Notes: a model not told the origin generated them from the letters alone. 64,000 nt of DNA from an uncultured Marinifilum sp. (GCF_963677195.1 NZ_OY781918.1:670923-734922), one strand, 5' to 3'. Shown: positions 8,164-18,633, counted from the stretch's first letter. Made by a program: numbers and translations.

Positions 8164-10713
8164 TTATCCACATTTTGAAGTACCACACGATTGACAAATC
8201 AAACATCCTTCCTGGTAAATCACTTGATCGGATCCACAGTTAACGCATTTTGCTCCTTTAGCTTTTGTGCCATTTGGAATATACTTTTTTAGAGCACGCT
8301 CAACACCATTTTTCCAGGTATTAATATTTTCACTGTCTAGCTGAAGACCAGACACAAGATTTACAACCTGCTCAATTGGCATTCCATGTCGAAGAACTCC
8401 CGAAATTAATTTTGCATAATTCCAAAATTCCTTATCAAACTTATATGATAATCCTTCAAAAGTAGTCTTAAAGCCACGTTTATTACAAAACTGGAAGTCA
8501 TATCGCGTACTTCCATCTTCATCTTTACGCTTAATAATAATTCCTTTATTTACTGATTTTGGTAAAAGAATTCCCTCATCATCATCTACAATACCGGTAA
8601 AAATCTCGTAAGGTGTTCCTTTATACAATCCAATAAATGCAATCCATTTCTCTTTGTTATTTTGGAATCGAACCACCTCGGCCTCTAATTCTGCAGGACG
8701 TTTTTTTGGCATTCCTGTTTCTTCTTCCTTGGCATCATTAGAAATTAATACTCCCGAACGAGAACCATCGCGATAAACAGTACAACCTTTACATCCGCTT
8801 TTCCATGCTTCAATATACAAATCGCCAACCAAAGACTCTGGCACATCGTTAGGAAGATTTACAGTTACACTAATTGAGTGATCGACCCATTTTTGAACCT
8901 TACCCTGCATACGAACTTTTTGCAACCAATCCACATCGTTCGAAGTTGCTTTATAGTAGGGTGATTTTTTCACTAAGTCATCAATCTCCTCGTTTGTAAA
9001 ATTCTGAGCTGCATTAATATTATTTGCTTCCATCCAGCTTACAAATTTATGGTGAAATACCACAAACTCTTCCCAGCTGTCGCCAACCTCATCAACAAAA
9101 TCAACTTTTACATCTTTGTCGTTAGGGTTAACTTTTCTTCTTCTTTTATAAACAGGCATAAATACCGGTTCAATACCAGAAGTAGTTTGAGTCATTAAAC
9201 TCGTAGTTCCTGTTGGAGCAATTGTTAAGCAAGCAATATTACGACGACCATATTTTACCATATCTTCGTAAAGACTTTCATCTGCTTCCTTTAATCTTAA
9301 TATAAATGGATTTTTAGTTTCACGATCTTTATCGAAAATGGTAAATGATCCACGATCTTTAGCCAAATATACCGACGAACGATAAGCTTCTATAGCAATT
9401 GTTTTATGTACCTCAACTGCAAAATCGACAGCCTTATCGGTTCCATAACGCAAACCTAGAGCTGCAAGCATATCACCCTCGGCAGTAATACCAACTCCGG
9501 TTCTTCTTCCTTCTTTAGCTTTCGCTCTAATATTCTCCCAAAGTTTAGATTCTACTCTTTTTATTTCACTATCCTCAGGATCATTAACTATTTTCTCAAG
9601 AATAGCGTCGATTTTCTCTAATTCCAAATCGATAATATCATCCATCATTCTTTGAGCAAGAGCTACATGCTTTTTAAATAAAGTAAAATTAAATTTAGCT
9701 TTATCAGTAAAAGGATTTTCTACGTAACTATACAAATTAATAGCCAACAAACGACAGCTATCATAAGGACACAATGGAATTTCGCCACATGGATTTGTAG
9801 AAACAGTTCTATACCCTAAATCGGCGTAACAATCGGGTACCGATTCTCTTTCTATTGTATCCCAGAATAAAATACCTGGCTCGGCCGATTTCCATGCATT
9901 ATGTACAATTTTACTCCACAATTTACCTGCATCAATATCTTTACTATATGTAGGTGTTTTTGAATTAATTGGATATTGTTGAGTATAAGGAGTTCCATCA
10001 ATAACCGATTGCATAAAACCATCATGTATTTTTACAGATACATTTGCCCCAGTAACTTTTCCCTGTTCCATTTTTGCATCGATAAACTCTTCCGAATCTG
10101 GATGTTTAACCGAAACACTCAACATTAAAGCACCACGACGACCATCTTGAGCAACCTCTCTTGTTGAATTTGAGTAACGCTCCATAAAAGGAACAATTCC
10201 TGTTGAAGTTAAGGCCGAATTTTTTACGGGAGAACCTTTAGGGCGAATATGAGAAAGATCATGCCCTACTCCACCACGACGTTTCATTAATTGTACCTGT
10301 TCCTGGTCAATTTTCATGATTCCGCCATAGGAATCAGAATCACCTTCGTTTCCAATTACAAAACAATTGGACAAGGAGGCAACCTGATATTTATTTCCGA
10401 TACCTGACATTGGGCTACCTTGAGGAACGATATATTTAAAATCTTTTAAAACAGCGAAAATTTCCTCTTCGCTTAGTGGGTTTGGGTAACGTGCCTCTAT
10501 TCTTGCAATTTCGCTCGCAATTCTATGGTGCATATCATCTGGAGTCTTTTCATAAATATTTCCATAAGAATCTTTCAGTGCGTATTTATTTAACCAAACA
10601 CGTGCTGCAAGCTCGTCTCCTTTAAAATATTCATAAGATGCTTGAAAGGCTTCTTCTGGATTGAATGTTTCTTCCATCTGTTTAACGTGATTTTGCTTCT
10701 CCTTAACTTCCAT
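8164..10713 (-). CDS. nrdJ: Adenosylcobalamin-dependent (class II) ribonucleotide reductase
   Basis: 849 residues. It reduces ribonucleotides to deoxyribonucleotides using a radical made from adenosylcobalamin, so it works with or without oxygen. Visible are the N-terminal active-site cysteine in LSNCFVIG (Cys117), the NPCGEIPLC loop near residue 310, the APTGTTSLM stretch near 500, and a C-terminal cysteine-rich tail with two CxxC pairs (CVNCG and CQSCG), typical of the long class II form. No cobalamin riboswitch is visible upstream. The 363-bp upstream region holds two DnaA-box-like sequences. Confidence 0.94.
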   Translation of the reverse strand: MEVKEKQNHVKQMEETFNPEEAFQASYEYFKGDELAARVWLNKYALKDSYGNIYEKTPDDMHHRIASEIARIEARYPNPLSEEEIFAVLKDFKYIVPQGSPMSGIGNKYQVASLSNCFVIGNEGDSDSYGGIMKIDQEQVQLMKRRGGVGHDLSHIRPKGSPVKNSALTSTGIVPFMERYSNSTREVAQDGRRGALMLSVSVKHPDSEEFIDAKMEQGKVTGANVSVKIHDGFMQSVIDGTPYTQQYPINSKTPTYSKDIDAGKLWSKIVHNAWKSAEPGILFWDTIERESVPDCYADLGYRTVSTNPCGEIPLCPYDSCRLLAINLYSYVENPFTDKAKFNFTLFKKHVALAQRMMDDIIDLELEKIDAILEKIVNDPEDSEIKRVESKLWENIRAKAKEGRRTGVGITAEGDMLAALGLRYGTDKAVDFAVEVHKTIAIEAYRSSVYLAKDRGSFTIFDKDRETKNPFILRLKEADESLYEDMVKYGRRNIACLTIAPTGTTSLMTQTTSGIEPVFMPVYKRRRKVNPNDKDVKVDFVDEVGDSWEEFVVFHHKFVSWMEANNINAAQNFTNEEIDDLVKKSPYYKATSNDVDWLQKVRMQGKVQKWVDHSISVTVNLPNDVPESLVGDLYIEAWKSGCKGCTVYRDGSRSGVLISNDAKEEETGMPKKRPAELEAEVVRFQNNKEKWIAFIGLYKGTPYEIFTGIVDDDEGILLPKSVNKGIIIKRKDEDGSTRYDFQFCNKRGFKTTFEGLSYKFDKEFWNYAKLISGVLRHGMPIEQVVNLVSGLQLDSENINTWKNGVERALKKYIPNGTKAKGAKCVNCGSDQVIYQEGCLICQSCGTSKCG

Positions 10714-11076
10714 TCAGCTTATATAAAAATGATTTTTCAATTAGATTATTATTCTCTATAAATCAACAAAATGACCACTTTCACCCAGTCATATTTTGTA
10801 CTTTGCAAGTTACACAAAGTGATATTACTGTACAACTTTAGTTTTACAATTAGAGTAAAAGTTATCCACAATTACTTGTTAATTTATTCATTATAAGTCA
10901 TTTATTTTTTTTCAAAAACACAAAAGTTATCCAAAAAGAAAATTTAACATTGATTTTTAGATAATAAAATCCTTAGTATTAAACAAATATTTTCATCACT
11001 AAAAAACGCACATTCGTAAAAACCAAATGGCAAAAACGTGGCACCCTTAGCAAATACTGGAAAGTAAAAGAAGCTA
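10714..11076. other. Gap upstream of nrdJ with two DnaA-box-like sites
   Basis: A very AT-rich region without a credible open frame or B12 riboswitch. TTATCCACA at 10862-10870 is a perfect DnaA box and TTATCCAAA at 10927-10935 is a one-mismatch copy in the same orientation, 65 bp away. Both lie 150-220 bp upstream of nrdJ. Regulation of nrd genes by DnaA is known in E. coli; here it is only a suggestion. Confidence 0.3.
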
Positions 11077-12312
11077 CTATTTAAAGACCTTTATTTCTGC
11101 TAATATTTTAGCACTTGCTCCTCTTTTTTCATCTACATAATTCTTAGACTGTAGTCCTGATTGAGTTCTTTTTTGGATATTTTCGTGGTAAGAATCGAGT
11201 AAGTCACAAAGCTCAGAATAGTGATCATAACAATTTGAAGCTCCAATTTTAATTAAATCTTTAGCCTCTTGAAATTTGTGATAATTTGGCCCAAAAATAA
11301 TAGGCATTCCAAAGGTTGCAGCTTCTAAAGTATTGTGTATTCCTTTACCAAATCCACCTCCAATGTAAGCTACCGTTCCATATCGATACAGCGAGGATAA
11401 AACCCCGATACAATCTATCACTAAAACTTCAGCATTATCGATTTCTTGCTTAGATGCTTTGGTATATCGCACCCAACTTTTAGCAATTTTAGAAGTAATT
11501 GCATTAATATGATCTTCATTTACCTCGTGAGCCGCAATAATATATTTGTAGTTATTTTTTGAAGTATTAATATATTTTATGATATTCTCCTCATCTTTAG
11601 GCCAAGTGCTACCAGCTATTAAAACAGGTCTGTTTTGGCTAAACCCCTCAACCTTAGGCAATATTTTAGCTCCTTTAGCAATTGTGTAAACTCTATCGAA
11701 ACGCGTATCGCCAGTTAAAGTAACATTTTTTAAACCAATATTTTTAAGCAAACTTACCGACTCATTATTCTGCACAAACAAATGAGTAAATGCTGATAAC
11801 ATTTTTCTATGAAACCCTCCATATCCTTTAAAAAAAAGTTGATTAGGGCGAAAAATAGTTGAAAAAATATATGTTGGCACATTTCTCTTTTTCAACTCCT
11901 TAAGATAATGATGCCAAAACTCATACTTAATAAAAAATGCCATTTTCGGATTCACAATATCCATAAATCGCCTCGCATTGGCTGCGAAATCGGGTGGTAA
12001 ATAAAAAATAAAATCTGCAGCTTCATAATTCTTACGAACTTCGTATCCGGAAGGAGAAAAGAAGGTCAACAAAATTTTACATTCCGGATACTTTTCTTTA
12101 AAATTTTCAATTACTGGGCGTCCCTGCTCAAATTCTCCTAATGATGCAGAATGGAACCAAACAATATTTTGTTTTCCTTTGACAGCCTTTTCAAGTTTTG
12201 CAAACAAGTTTTTTCTACCATCGAGCCATTGTTTGGCTTTTGGGTTAAAATTAGCTGCAATTCTTATTAAAAGAACATATATTCGAACTGACAGGTTGTA
12301 AAAGAAAACCAT
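11077..12312 (-). CDS. waaA: 3-deoxy-D-manno-octulosonic acid (Kdo) transferase
   Basis: 411 residues. It transfers Kdo from CMP-Kdo to lipid A precursor at the inner membrane. The N-terminus has a single hydrophobic anchor (YNLSVRIYVLLIRIAA). The GT-B fold follows, with the expected catalytic glutamate in HSASLGEFEQ (Glu60), IKYEFWHHY near 130 and the C-terminal donor-binding YIGGGFGKGIHNTLE. It is divergent from the outer-membrane protein gene at 12458. Only one copy is visible, with no other lipid A genes nearby. Confidence 0.93.
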   Translation of the reverse strand: MVFFYNLSVRIYVLLIRIAANFNPKAKQWLDGRKNLFAKLEKAVKGKQNIVWFHSASLGEFEQGRPVIENFKEKYPECKILLTFFSPSGYEVRKNYEAADFIFYLPPDFAANARRFMDIVNPKMAFFIKYEFWHHYLKELKKRNVPTYIFSTIFRPNQLFFKGYGGFHRKMLSAFTHLFVQNNESVSLLKNIGLKNVTLTGDTRFDRVYTIAKGAKILPKVEGFSQNRPVLIAGSTWPKDEENIIKYINTSKNNYKYIIAAHEVNEDHINAITSKIAKSWVRYTKASKQEIDNAEVLVIDCIGVLSSLYRYGTVAYIGGGFGKGIHNTLEAATFGMPIIFGPNYHKFQEAKDLIKIGASNCYDHYSELCDLLDSYHENIQKRTQSGLQSKNYVDEKRGASAKILAEIKVFK

Positions 12313-12457
12313 ATTTGAAAAAAATTAATGTTTAACGCAATAGCTTCGTTATCTTTATTCTTTGCAAAACTAATAATTTTACAACTTAGTTTCCGTTTAA
12401 AACCAAGCGAATTATAATAAGAAAACATACAGCATTAACGAAAGAAGTACCATTCTG

Positions 12458-15400
12458 TTGAAACATCTCATTCTATTCATATTACTAATTATCTCAATTT
12501 CAAGTTTATTTGGTCAATCCGAAAATAACCTGAGACAACAGAAAATTCTAATAAATAGAGATACTGTACAGCTAGATTCTTTACTAATACTACCATCGAC
12601 AGTTAAGGTTTTTTATGCAGGAAAGGAAGTAAATAAGGAATGGTACAAAATAGACAGCAAAAATGGTAAATTTATTGCCAATAGGAAACTTAAGACCTTA
12701 AACGATACAATTATTGTTAACTATAGAGTATTTTCATACAATATTAACAAAGCAATTTACACAAGAGATATTTCACAAATAAATTTATCTGCAGATATCC
12801 GAAGAAGAACTTTTTCGGTTCAACAAAATGATTATTCTAGAGGAATTTTAAACAACAACAAACTCGAGAAACAAGGAAATTATTCACGAGGAATTTCTTA
12901 TGGAAACAATCAGGATGTAGTAATGAATTCGAATTTAAATCTGCAGTTATCGGGGAAATTAAGCGATGACATAAATATTTTAGCTGCCATTTCGGATAAT
13001 AACATTCCGATACAACCCGATGGAAATACACAGACTATCCAGGATTTTGACCGCATTTACATTCAACTTTTCGATGATAAAAGAGAATTAACATTGGGTG
13101 ATTATGAGATTGAATCGCCAAGTGGAAACTACATGCGTTTTTACAAGAAAGTTCAGGGAGGGAAATTTTCGGGATTAATCAGCAAAGGAAAAAATGGACA
13201 CACATTAGAATCTACCATAAGTGCATCTATTGCCAAGGGTAAATTCAATAGAATGGAAATTCAGGGTACAGAAGGAGTTCAGGGTCCTTACAGATTAACT
13301 GGTGCTAACAATGAAAGCTATATTGTTTTACTAGCAGGCTCGGAAAGGGTATTTGTAGATGGAGAGCTATTAAGCCGAGGAGAAAAATACGACTACACAA
13401 TTAATTACAACACGGCAGAACTTACTTTTACAACACAGCAACCCATAAATGGCAATTCGAGAATTATAGTTGAATTTGAATATTCGGAAGAAAATTACTC
13501 GAGATACTTAATATTTAATTCCAATGTGTATAAAAGTAGAAAAGGTAAAATATGGCTTAATATTTATCATGAACAGGATAGTAAAAATCAACCTTTAGAC
13601 CAAAATTTGAGCGAAGAGAATAAATTACTGCTGAGCCAAATTGGAGATAATTTAGAACTGGCTAAAATTACAAAAGAAGAAATTGTTGAATATTCAAATG
13701 ACTATGTTCTTTATAAAAAAATCAGTAAAAAAATTAATAATAAGGAATATGATATTTACGAATATTCTACCCAGCCCGATAGTGCAATATACAGAGTAAG
13801 TTTTTCTTACATGGGTAAGAATGGCGGTAATTATATTCAAACCAACAGTGTAGCAAACGGAAGAGTATTTGAATGGATAAATCCTATTAATGGAATTTCG
13901 CAAGGTAATTATGCTCCTCTGGCACAATTAATAAGCCCCCAAAAACAGCAAATGCTCACAATAGGTGCCGATTACCAAATAGGAGAAAGTACAAATACTA
14001 AATTTGAATTGGCAGTAAGCAATCGTGATTTAAATATCTTTTCGTCCTTAAATGATGATAACAATAAAGGCTTTGCTACTAATTTTGAATTAAGTAAAAA
14101 AACAAATATTGCCGACACTAATAAATATCTACTTAACGAATTCAACTTTCATTTTATCCAAAATAATTTTGAAGAGATAGAGAATTTTCGCTCTGTTGAA
14201 TTTGATCGCGACTGGAATACAGACGAACTAAGCAAATCAAAAAATGAAAGCTACTACTCTTTAACTAATTCGTTTATAAATAACAATTGGGGTTCGGCAA
14301 GCTATAATTTATCTTTACTACAAAAAGAGTCGAGCTATAATGGAATAAAGCATGCACTTAATTTAAAATACCAACAAAAAAGATTATCGATATTTTTTAC
14401 AGGAAACTCTCTTTCTACAAAGCAAGAAAAAATAGAAAGCAATTTTTACAGGCACAAACTAAATACTGATTACTCTTTAAATTTTGTGAAAATAGGTTTG
14501 GAAACCGAAAATGAAAACAACAAGTATAAAAACAAAGGCGAAAACACGGTATTAACAAATAGTTTTTCCTTTTATTCCTACAAATTTTTCATTACCAATA
14601 AAAACTCTGCCAGCAATCTGTTTACTGCTTATTATAAAAAAAGAAGAGATTATTCACCTAAAGATCTTAAGCTAAAAATACAAAGCGAGTCGGAAGACTT
14701 TGGTGGTAAAATATGGCTAAAGAAAAATAGTAACAACCAGTTAAAGTTAGAATCGATTTACCGCAAATTTTCAATTTTAGATGATTCCTACAGCTCCGAA
14801 GAGCCCGAAAATACATTTCTTGGTAAGTTGGAACATCAGGCTCGCATAAAAAAAGGACTGCTGCAAAGCTCAACTTATTATGAGTTAGGCTCGGGCTTAG
14901 AGAGCGAAAAAGAATATTCGTATATTGAAGTGAACGACGGACAAGGAGTGTATCGCTGGACTGATTATAACAAAAATGACACAAAAGAAGTAAATGAGTT
15001 TGAAATAGCTAGTTTTAAAGATGAAGCAAACTATATTCGTGTAGCCACAAATACCAACAACTACCAAAAAGTATACACAAGCGAGTTTCGCCAAACTATT
15101 AATTTGCGCTTAAAAAGATTAAAGACTAAATCAATATTTACAAGTTTTATTTCCAGATTTAGCAATAGATTTGCTTTCCGAATTTCTAAAAAAAGCCTTA
15201 AAAATGACTTTAACTTGTATGCAAATCCTTTTCGCTCTCAATCATCAAACGAAAGCTTAATTACTATTAATTCAAGCATTCAAAATACTCTCTCGTATCG
15301 AAAATCGAAATCGAAAACCAGTTGGGATATTCTACACATTAGCAGTAAAGGCAAGCAACTCTTAACCCAAGGGTTTGAGCGAAGAAAATATCATCAAAAC

Positions 15401-15907
15401 GGATTTCGTTTTAACTGGAGAATAGGCAAATCGAATCAGCTAAGTAATAGAATTGATTATGGTAAAAAAAGCCTTTACAGCGAAAATTTTACAGATCAAA
15501 ACTATCGCATAAATGAAATTAAGCACGCATTAAAACTTAAATTTCAAACCAGTTTGGTATTTCAATTTGGCCTAAACTATACTTTTAATCTAAAAGAAAA
15601 TAGTATGGCAACGGAAAAATCTATAACCCATAATGCTGGTGCCGATTGTCAATATTCTATCGTGAAAACCGGCAAGTTAAGAGCCAGTTTTAACTTTCTA
15701 AATATTGATTACAATGACAATTCAGGTACTTCTATTGCCTATGAAATGCTAGAAGGTTTTTTACCTGGCAACAACAGTACCTGGAGCCTATCTTACAATC
15801 AGCAACTCTCGAAAGTTTTTCAGATGAATATTAGCTACAACGGCCGCCAAAGTGAAGGTGGAAAAACCATTCATGTTGGAAGCATGGAAGTAAGAGCATA
15901 TTTTTAA
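12458..15907 (+). CDS. Large outer-membrane protein of unknown function
   Basis: 1149 residues. The only start that retains a signal peptide is a TTG at 12458, giving a hydrophobic stretch LILFILLIISISSLFGQ with cleavage likely after that segment. No internal Met gives a signal sequence. About 100 residues of an N-terminal domain precede long runs of alternating polar and hydrophobic strands rich in Asn, Ser, Lys and Tyr. The protein ends in Phe (EVRAYF), as outer-membrane beta-barrels do. It contains no TonB plug or STN motif. It is divergent from waaA by 145 bp, which may mean an envelope role. No named family is recognised. Confidence 0.7.
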   Translation: MKHLILFILLIISISSLFGQSENNLRQQKILINRDTVQLDSLLILPSTVKVFYAGKEVNKEWYKIDSKNGKFIANRKLKTLNDTIIVNYRVFSYNINKAIYTRDISQINLSADIRRRTFSVQQNDYSRGILNNNKLEKQGNYSRGISYGNNQDVVMNSNLNLQLSGKLSDDINILAAISDNNIPIQPDGNTQTIQDFDRIYIQLFDDKRELTLGDYEIESPSGNYMRFYKKVQGGKFSGLISKGKNGHTLESTISASIAKGKFNRMEIQGTEGVQGPYRLTGANNESYIVLLAGSERVFVDGELLSRGEKYDYTINYNTAELTFTTQQPINGNSRIIVEFEYSEENYSRYLIFNSNVYKSRKGKIWLNIYHEQDSKNQPLDQNLSEENKLLLSQIGDNLELAKITKEEIVEYSNDYVLYKKISKKINNKEYDIYEYSTQPDSAIYRVSFSYMGKNGGNYIQTNSVANGRVFEWINPINGISQGNYAPLAQLISPQKQQMLTIGADYQIGESTNTKFELAVSNRDLNIFSSLNDDNNKGFATNFELSKKTNIADTNKYLLNEFNFHFIQNNFEEIENFRSVEFDRDWNTDELSKSKNESYYSLTNSFINNNWGSASYNLSLLQKESSYNGIKHALNLKYQQKRLSIFFTGNSLSTKQEKIESNFYRHKLNTDYSLNFVKIGLETENENNKYKNKGENTVLTNSFSFYSYKFFITNKNSASNLFTAYYKKRRDYSPKDLKLKIQSESEDFGGKIWLKKNSNNQLKLESIYRKFSILDDSYSSEEPENTFLGKLEHQARIKKGLLQSSTYYELGSGLESEKEYSYIEVNDGQGVYRWTDYNKNDTKEVNEFEIASFKDEANYIRVATNTNNYQKVYTSEFRQTINLRLKRLKTKSIFTSFISRFSNRFAFRISKKSLKNDFNLYANPFRSQSSNESLITINSSIQNTLSYRKSKSKTSWDILHISSKGKQLLTQGFERRKYHQNGFRFNWRIGKSNQLSNRIDYGKKSLYSENFTDQNYRINEIKHALKLKFQTSLVFQFGLNYTFNLKENSMATEKSITHNAGADCQYSIVKTGKLRASFNFLNIDYNDNSGTSIAYEMLEGFLPGNNSTWSLSYNQQLSKVFQMNISYNGRQSEGGKTIHVGSMEVRAYF

Positions 15908-15996
15908 AAACAACAAACTACTATTATTAAATTTAAATTCTGCCATGATTCTCGTGCTAAAAATGTAAATTTAAAGGTTAAACTAATTTTAAATTT

Positions 15997-16854
15997 ATGG
16001 TAGAACAGATAAAAATTGTGGTTAGCGATTTAGATGGCACTCTATTACCCTCGTTGGGAGAAATAAGTGATAGAAATTACAAATGCCTGGAACAATTAAA
16101 AGAATCGAATATCATAAGAGTTATCGCAACAGGAAGAAACCTGTATTCTGCCATGGCTGTTTTACCTGATGATTTCCCTATTGATTACCTTATTTTTTCA
16201 TCGGGAGCAGGAATTATGCAATGGAACACAAAAGAATTAATTTACTCGCAACAAATTGAAGCTGAAGAGGTACATGAGTTATCACAAATTTTGATAGATC
16301 ATGAAATTGACTTTATGATTCTTGACCCGATACCAATGAATCATCAGTTTTGGTATTACCAAAGCGGACATAAAAATGCCGACTTTGACAGAAGACTAAA
16401 TCTCTACAAACAATTTGCAACACCTATTGGAAAAATTGAAGACACAAAAAGAGATGCATGTCAGTTATTGGCAATTTTACCCAATAAAGAAGATTGGTTT
16501 GAAGAGTTAAAAGCCAAGTTCGATGATATAAAAATTATTCGTGCAACATCGCCTTTGGATCATGAATCGATATGGATGGAAATTTTTCCTCTGCACATTT
16601 CAAAGGGACATGGTTGCCAGTGGCTATGTAATAAAATTGGAATTAAGCCAGAACATTCGTTTGTAATTGGTAACGACTATAACGATATAGACCTACTGGA
16701 ATGGGGCAAGTATAGCTATGTTGTTGAAAATGCACCAAAACATTTAAAAGAAAAATATAAAACCACCAAAAGTGTAATTGAGGATGGTTTTGCTTTGGCA
16801 ATAGAACAAACTTTACAAAGCATAGCCTGCGAACAGCTAAGCATTAAAAAATAA
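15997..16854 (+). CDS. Cof-type HAD-superfamily phosphatase
   Basis: 285 residues, the usual size of the Cof/YidA group. The catalytic motif is VVSDLDGTLL (nucleophile Asp11, general acid Asp13). Motif II is ATGRN at about 47-51, the lysine appears in HISKGHG near 200, and motif IV is IGNDYNDIDLL near 225-235. The C2-type cap lies between residues 85 and 195. Substrates of the family are sugar phosphates, pyridoxal phosphate or flavin phosphates; nothing here singles one out. It lies 89 bp after the outer-membrane protein gene and ends 22 bp before the convergent alanine dehydrogenase gene. Confidence 0.85.
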   Translation: MVEQIKIVVSDLDGTLLPSLGEISDRNYKCLEQLKESNIIRVIATGRNLYSAMAVLPDDFPIDYLIFSSGAGIMQWNTKELIYSQQIEAEEVHELSQILIDHEIDFMILDPIPMNHQFWYYQSGHKNADFDRRLNLYKQFATPIGKIEDTKRDACQLLAILPNKEDWFEELKAKFDDIKIIRATSPLDHESIWMEIFPLHISKGHGCQWLCNKIGIKPEHSFVIGNDYNDIDLLEWGKYSYVVENAPKHLKEKYKTTKSVIEDGFALAIEQTLQSIACEQLSIKK

Positions 16855-16876
16855 TACAAACAAACTTTCCAGAAAC

Positions 16877-18121
16877 TTACATTGCTGCCAGCAACAAATC
16901 AATATCCTTTGCCAAAATACCAAAAGAATCGCCTAATTTTCGGTTTGTTAAAATGCCTCTATAAACATAAGTACCATATCGCAAACCAATATCATGCTTA
17001 ATAAATTTATGAATTCCCCCATTTTGCCCAACATTTAAAAGCAAAGGTGAACAAATGTTACTTAATGCTAACGAAGCAGTTCTTGCTACATGCGATGGCA
17101 TATTTGGCACACAATAATGCAATACTCCATGTTTTTTATATACTGGATCTCTATGATTTGTAAGCATAGAAGTTTCGAAACATCCTCCCTGATCGATACT
17201 TAAATCAATAATAATAGAACCCGCTTTCATTGACTGCACCATTTCTTCGGTAACCATATATCCTTTATAATCGCTTTCGTGTCGCATTGCTCCTATTACC
17301 ACATCGGCCGAAGCCAATGCTTTCTGAAGAACATGAGGATGAAATATTGATGTGAATACCCGATGACCAAGATGATCTTCCAATCGGCGTAAGCGGTAAA
17401 TAGAATCGTCGAAAACTTTAACCATAGCTCCTAATCCAAAGGCGGCTCTGGTGGCAAATTCGGCAGCTGTACCGGCTCCCAAAATAATTACTTCGCTCGG
17501 AGTTATACCCGTAATACCTCCCAGCATAACGCCTTTTCCCCCATGAGCTTTACTCAAATATTCTCCTGCGATCATTATGGAAGAAATACCCGCTATTTCG
17601 GCCATTGAACGAACAACCGGAAAATAATTATTTTTGTCTTTAACCAGTTCCAAAGCAATGGCTGTAACTTTTTTTTGCATTAGCTTACGCACATTCTCTC
17701 CACACTGGCTCTTCATTTGTAATGCCGAAAATAAAATCTGATTTCCTTTTAGCATATCAATTTCGTACCCCGAGAAAGGCGACACCTGCATTACCACATC
17801 GCATTGATATACTTCTTTTTTCTGATTTACGATAAGCGCGCCATTCTCGCTATATTCTTTATCGGTATAATTAGATGCCAAACCTGCTCCGCGTTCCAAC
17901 ATAACTTCATGTCCATTGCTTACCAGAATTTCTACCGACTGAGGTGTTAAGCACACCCTATTCTCTCCTCTATAGTCTTCGCGGGGAATTCCTATCGCAA
18001 GTTTCTTATGTCGGCGTTCTAATTCCAACATTTCTTCCTTGGGTTGATAAAAACCATGTCCCAATGGAAAGTTCTTAGATCTATCACTTAATGGCGCCAT
18101 ACACAAAATTGTAATATTCAA
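16877..18121 (-). CDS. ald: Alanine dehydrogenase
   Basis: 414 residues. It interconverts L-alanine and pyruvate plus ammonia with NAD. The N-terminal domain has IGIPREDYRGENRVCLTP, with the substrate-binding Arg and the conserved ENRV/TP pattern. The Rossmann region has IILGAGTAAEFATRAAFGLGA near 220, and the C-terminal part has PNMPSHVARTASLALSN. The first 40 residues are an extension common in Bacteroidota relatives; a start at 18100 is equally possible. Last gene of a minus-strand series after tsaE (73-bp gap). Confidence 0.9.
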   Translation of the reverse strand: MNITILCMAPLSDRSKNFPLGHGFYQPKEEMLELERRHKKLAIGIPREDYRGENRVCLTPQSVEILVSNGHEVMLERGAGLASNYTDKEYSENGALIVNQKKEVYQCDVVMQVSPFSGYEIDMLKGNQILFSALQMKSQCGENVRKLMQKKVTAIALELVKDKNNYFPVVRSMAEIAGISSIMIAGEYLSKAHGGKGVMLGGITGITPSEVIILGAGTAAEFATRAAFGLGAMVKVFDDSIYRLRRLEDHLGHRVFTSIFHPHVLQKALASADVVIGAMRHESDYKGYMVTEEMVQSMKAGSIIIDLSIDQGGCFETSMLTNHRDPVYKKHGVLHYCVPNMPSHVARTASLALSNICSPLLLNVGQNGGIHKFIKHDIGLRYGTYVYRGILTNRKLGDSFGILAKDIDLLLAAM

Positions 18122-18194
18122 AATAGGATACTTACCTACACTTAGGCATTACAATTTAAGAAAATTTTGGCTTTTTCCTCGCTTTTGATTTCAG

Positions 18195-18614
18195 CTAATA
18201 AATAATACGAATAGAGCGGCTTCCATCTGCTTCTTCATTAAAGTGAACTTGAACCGTGTCGTTTGGTAAAATAGAGTCTATTTTTTCGGGCCATTCGATA
18301 AAACATAAGGCATTGCTATAGAAATAATCTTCGTAGCCAAAATCATAAGCTTCCTGCACATCATCAATTCTATAAAAATCGAAATGATATATAACAGCTT
18401 CTGTATTGGTATGATACTCATTAACAATTGCAAAAGTAGGACTGTTAATTGTATCTGTAACTCCCAATTCTTCGCAAATTGCTTTTACAAAAGTAGTTTT
18501 ACCAACTCCCATTGCTCCATGCATGGCAAATATTCGCCTGTTGCCAACCAATTTTATAAATTCTTTGGCAACTGTATTAATCTCATTAAGTGAATTGATT
18601 TTTAATTCGCTCAT
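18195..18614 (-). CDS. tsaE: tRNA threonylcarbamoyladenosine biosynthesis ATPase TsaE
   Basis: 139 residues, the normal size. It is the small ATPase that works with TsaB and TsaD to make t6A37 on ANN-decoding tRNAs. The P-loop GAMGVGKTTF is at 33-42. SPTFAIVNEY near 60 and the HFDFYRIDD segment near 77-85 are family signatures, as is CFIEWPE near 105. It starts 19 bp after the porX stop and is probably cotranscribed with it. No sign of TsaB or TsaD in the window. Confidence 0.93.
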   Translation of the reverse strand: MSELKINSLNEINTVAKEFIKLVGNRRIFAMHGAMGVGKTTFVKAICEELGVTDTINSPTFAIVNEYHTNTEAVIYHFDFYRIDDVQEAYDFGYEDYFYSNALCFIEWPEKIDSILPNDTVQVHFNEEADGSRSIRIIY

Positions 18615-18633
18615 TTTTTTAATGTATTGATAA

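Noticed and set aside
8164..8172. Perfect DnaA box TTATCCACA
   Set aside because: It is the complement of the last codons and stop of nrdJ, so coding explains it.
10714..11076. Cobalamin riboswitch ahead of the B12-dependent reductase
   Set aside because: No B12-box (GCC-ACTG type) or the expected long stem arrangement could be found in either orientation.
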